Assembly (NCBI GenBank): GCA_023055505.1
Contig: JALIRH010000063.1
Location: 1,939,501-2,003,500 of the forward strand
Source: Callipepla californica brunnescens
Taxonomy: Eukaryota; Chordata; Aves; Galliformes; Odontophoridae
Direction of reading: 5' to 3'
DNA: 64,000 nucleotides
The position numbers were made by a program, and so were the translations under genes. The notes beneath the pieces are model-generated. The model was not told the origin of the DNA. It made no database searches and saw only the letters and a program-made list of their open reading frames with translations. Of the stretch, positions 59,601 through 64,000 are shown piece after piece (position 1 is the first letter of the stretch; each line of letters opens with the position of its first letter).

Positions 59601-62600
59601 AAATCATGTTTACCGAAATGAGTGATTCGGGTGACGTAGATGCAAGCACTGAGCAAATCCAGCTGCCACTGGTAAGAAGTGACAGTCATTTGGGTTGAAC
59701 AGTACCTCTAATCCTCTCCGCCAGGTTCTGAACTCTCTTCCTCGGGTTCTTTTTCTCACTCCTCATTTTTATGCATAAATGTAAAGCGGTACTTTTCAGG
59801 AAGCTAAACAGTATTACTAATTCAAAGGATGGATTCTTCTGCCGCTGGTGATGCAGAGTTTCACAAAGAGCTTCTACAGTGTTCCAGTTCCAGTCAGATA
59901 ACCATGCCTCTATTTCTTTCCTATTTCTTTCCTTTCTGTTTTTTTTTTTTTTTTTTTTTTTCTGTTTGCACCATTGATATCATCTCTAACTCATGTACAT
60001 AGACACAAAAGGGTGAAATTTTGTGACCAGTACAGGGGATTCTGCAAAACAATGTTAAGAGGCTTTTTGTAAGCTAAGGCTCTTCTTGCTCTGCTTGTTG
60101 TTCAGACACATAGGATGTATTTCCATGGAGTTAAAGTGCAGACCATATCAACGGTTCAGGAGAAAGACAGACCAGGGTTCTTGATTGAACTGCATGCTAA
60201 TGCTAATTTCTTGACCTCTGCAGTTCTCTGATTACTTCTCTCAACACACCTCTTCCCCACTCAAGTGAAAACAAACCTCTTGTCTCCCATTTCCCAGATC
60301 TTGCTGTTTGTCAGGTTAGCTTCTGTCTGCCTGCTGTTTAATCTGTTTGTAGGCCTGTCTCATCCTCACCAGATGCATCCTTATTCTCCACACTGTCCTG
60401 AAGCTTTGAATTTCCTTTCTGCTAGGCCCAGAAGTTCAGCAGTGTGTTTTTTCTTGCACCGTGGGCTTTACCTCCTGTAGGAAAACATGCAAGGACAACT
60501 GTGCCAGCACATGCATGATTCCATAGAAATAGGCCATGGAGTGCTTTTCCCCAGTCCTTTTAACTCTCCCCCATGTGAAAAGAATGATGCGAAAGAAGAT
60601 TTTTGTTGTTTTGTTGGTTTCATTTTGCTTCATGTCTTTCTAGATTAATGGCCACCATAAGTGGGCTGAAAAAATCACAACACTTACTAATATTATTCAA
60701 CTAGTTTCTAGCATCGAAAACAGCAGTCCACAGTCTGAGTGGTTACTTGGCAATTGCATCTCCAGTAGGGTGCTCACATTTCCACTGCTCCCCTCCCAGC
60801 TAATTAGTGACTTTTTTATTACTCCTGGCTGCTTTGTTTTAGTCTGATTGGGCTGATACAGGCCCTACTCTTGATGATGCTGGCATTTCAGACGTGGCTG
60901 CTGTTGTACAAAAGATGGGGAGATGGGCTTACACTGGCTGCATTTTGGCAGGATCCATAGCTGGCGGCATACATCATCCCTGACAACTCTATGTTAGAAA
61001 TAAAGTGAAAACCAGAGAGAGCAAAAGGGAAGTGGAAAACGCTTCAGTGGCCAATCAGAAAAGGGCACGATGGGATATGAGACTCTCATAGCAAGTAGGA
61101 GGGCACAAGAGAAACAGTATAAGAACAACAGCATGAGAACAACAAGGGGGAAAAGTACAACAATAGCAGCCTGGGAACAATATGGGAAAAGACTGCTACT
61201 GGCACTCTGGAAAAGCACCGTTTTGACAGCTTAAGTGAAGGGTTACAGAGCTGCAAATAGCAAGTCCCTGGAATTACTAAAACTAAAGCATCATGCATCA
61301 GTGGCTCTCAGTAGCTCTGTGGGTGCTCTGCTCTGTTCTCCCACTCTCTTGAGCCCTAGTCTGTAACCCATTTATTTTGATTTCTTCAGTGGAAATTCCC
61401 AACTAAGAAGGGCAGCATTCCTGTCCAGGTGATGTCTGGGCAGCTTCAGGCTTTTGGTAAGGCCTGCAGTTTGGCTGTACCAAAATAAAACTGGCTACTT
61501 GGTTATTAGCTGGTGCATCCCAGATTTAGCCAAGCCCCGCAAGCAGTAGTTTTCTGCATTTCTGAAGTACCAGCCACTGTGTTGTACCACATCGTTAATA
61601 ATCACTGCTGAATGACTGAATCCAGTCAGCTATTTATTTTCTTCATTACATTTCACTGGGTTGGGTCTTCTATTGGCACGCACAGGGAAAATGTCCCTAT
61701 TATGCATTACATGCAGATGTGGGGGAGTAAAGATTTGTAGCCAGGATTTTCAACGGGAACTAAGGGGATTAAGTACTCAAATACCCTTGAATTTCAGTGG
61801 CTTAGGTACTTTTTAAAACTCAAGACAAAGCTATTGAGGAGTGATTGGTGGATTCCGTAGGTAATCATATTTAATGTGACTCATTCTCAGTATGTTTTTG
61901 TTTCTGAGTCTACCAGTCCCAGGAACTGTGTTCTCTGTCCTAGCTCTGTCTGCATCTCCTTCCATACGGCTGCCTACAGCATCCTTGTGTCTGGTCACAT
62001 TTGTCTCCGTGTGCTTGGCACAGTCTCTCCAGTGACCGATTCTCTCTGGCTCACTCCCTGCACCCCCAGCTTCATGAAGGGAGGCCAGAAATGTGTTATC
62101 TGCTCATGGCACCCAGGGTGCTCACACTGAGTGCTTCCTTTGCATTGTAACATCTTTGTCTCCTCATAGAGAAGCATAATATCCTCCCTGTGTCCAGGCG
62201 AGGAAGAAAAGCGAAACCAGTAAACAGATGCAGTAATTAGATCTGATGCCCAGGCTCCAGAGAGGAAATTGGGAGATAAATTAAAAGTTGGTCCCCTTGG
62301 AAGGTTCCCCAATGGATATTGATCAGGCTTAGGCGAACTAGAAACAGTCCAAGGAGAATTTATTCATTAGAAGCTGACAACCAATTGTTTCTTCCTCTCC
62401 CTGTTTTGAGGCTGCAGTTTTTGTTTGCCTGCTTCTCTGGTGGAGGCAGCAGGTACATTCCTTTAACTGCACTGCTTTGTCTGTGTCCGGGGGGCAGTGG
62501 AGTGGAAGCACAAGGGCTGGCAAAGCTCGTTACAGTCAAGAGCTCAGAAGCAGAGCACAGGTCTTGCCACCGCTTTCCCCAGAGATGCTCAGAGCTGCTC

Positions 62601-64000
62601 TGAATTCCCTGCTGAGACCCTGACCTCTTGTCCTGCAGATTACACAGCTGGTTAGCTAAAACCTCTCTGGCACAGACAGCATTCCTAAGGAATATGCATG
62701 GATCTGTGCTCAGGAGCAGAGGGAGGCAGAGAGGCACAGAGAGCCCTTGAAGGCTTTCATCTGCCTTGTCAGCGAGTCTGGCTATTTCTCCCTGGCTGCA
62801 GAAGCCAGCTATGACTTAAAGTGAGTTATCAGTTTGCCTCTGATCATATCTTAGTAGTTAGCTACTGTTAATAGCTTCCACTATAGCTGATAACTAAAGG
62901 AATTCCGAGCCCAGTTCTGACTGTAATACTACTCAGGATAACACACACAATCCTCCATGTAGTCAATCGCTGTTATACAAATGTTTAAAAAAAAAAACAT
63001 TTTCAAAACTGCAAAGGAAGCTTCAAAACTTAGCCAATGTCAAATCCAAATGTAGCAGACACAAACCTGAGTCTTCTCTTGGGTACAGTCTTTAAACTCA
63101 TCTCTTACACAGCAGCTCTGTTTGGGGACGGTGTGCAGAATAGGCGGGGTTTATGAATAAACAGGTGATATTTTATTTCCTTCTCGTTGTTTGGCATTCA
63201 GCTGCAGGCTTTGCTTGCTGGACACAATTCAAACCATAGTCTGGAGAGAAAATTATTAATTTTTTAATGGTCTTTTTTTGGGGGGTAGCAGGGGAGGTGC
63301 ACATTATTATAGCAGCAAGTTGCCAACTAACTTAGTTCTACAGCATCTCTGGGTGGTGAGGGCAGAATATGGCTTTGGATTTCTGTCTGGGAGGATGAGC
63401 TGGGACGTTACAGTAGGGAATTTTCTAGTTTTGTGCTACTCAAATTAAATCCCCTATGTCTAATTTTTAGGTCTGACTTAGCACTATGAAACATCTCCCA
63501 TTTTAACAACAGCCCCCTTTAATTCTGATTGGAGGTAGATGTGCTCAGAATGTCTGCAACTTGCAGCTGAGGCCTGCACTCAGGAACCAAGAACACAGGG
63601 ACAACTCAGCAAGTGGGTGATCTCTCACAGTATTTCGGAATAGCACTGGGAAAAATCCATCCCTCTGGACATTCAGCTACATCAGTTTTGAGACCCTCCT
63701 CTTCCATCTTTGCAGTTCCTGGCCTCATTTGCTGTACACCTTCATCTTTGCAATAGATAAGTACAGATCCTGCAGAAAACATCCACTTTCAGTCAAACTT
63801 TTTGCTCTTCTGAAGCATAGGTCTGCCATGTGCAATGTGTGAATCAGGCTTCCGCTGGCAGATAGTATGTGGTAGAACAAAAAAGGGCCAGATCGCCAGA
63901 AATATGTTCAAAGGAGCTGGATTTGCTAGGTCTTCACATTACATTTGCACCTGCTGTTTCCTGCCTTCTAAATACATGACATTTCAGTATCAGCAATTTT
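59601..64000. other. Unassigned noncoding sequence
   Basis: No gene or interspersed repeat is recognised beyond a T run at 59939-59961 and short homopolymers near 62986 and 63272. The longest frame is 125 codons (minus, 62360-62737), without domains and overlapped by two shorter frames. Confidence 0.5.
59939..59961 (+). repeat. Poly(T) run (23 T)
   Basis: An uninterrupted T run preceded by TTTC-type units. On the minus strand it is a poly(A), but no processed pseudogene or LINE body can be followed to its left or right. Confidence 0.95.

Noticed and set aside
1..64000. CRISPR arrays, operons, phage or plasmid features
   Set aside because: The sequence is vertebrate nuclear DNA; no regularly spaced repeats or dense coding were seen.

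Overview
The window looks like bird nuclear DNA, most likely from a galliform such as chicken. The case rests on interspersed repeats. CR1 LINE 3' ends recur and finish in short copies of ATTCTGTG or ATTCTATGA. CR1 reverse-transcriptase C-terminal, ORF1 esterase-like and endonuclease segments can be read in translation. Two segments resemble avian endogenous-retrovirus LTRs. About a dozen faint traces resemble old MIR/CORE-SINE elements. I saw no bacterial-style gene packing, operon, rRNA, tRNA or CRISPR array. Family names come from pattern recognition without a database search.

I found no host protein-coding exon I can defend. Nearly all open frames are short, overlap one another on both strands and lack recognisable domains, as expected for noncoding DNA. 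The window is best read as intergenic sequence or the inside of a very long intron. The only frames I can assign belong to CR1.

Layout. 1-8.5 kb: unassigned sequence with a short CR1 3' end (2.74 kb) and a MIR-like remnant (3.3 kb). 8.5-9.5 kb: an old CR1-like trace and a decayed solo LTR on the minus strand. 9.5-19 kb: several MIR-like remnants, a CR1 3' segment (14.4-14.7 kb) and an internally deleted CR1 (18.7-19.0 kb). 19-32.6 kb: mostly unassigned, with two MIR-like remnants and a TG microsatellite. 32.6-33.7 kb: a minus-strand LTR, then a MIR-like remnant and a CR1 tail. 33.7-43.6 kb: mostly unassigned, with an old CR1-like remnant at 42.7 kb. 43.6-45.4 kb: the most informative element, a CR1 that keeps parts of ORF1 (SGNH-esterase-like) and the ORF2 endonuclease and then jumps to its 3' tail. 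45.4-56.9 kb: mostly unassigned. 56.9-59.2 kb: two CR1 copies in opposite orientation, which form an imperfect inverted repeat. 59.2-64 kb: a clear MIR-like 3' tail and unassigned sequence.

No genes can be shown to work together here. The candidates for function are short noncoding stretches with transcription-factor-like motifs or inverted repeats, listed as low-confidence findings. I found no convincing new biological system.
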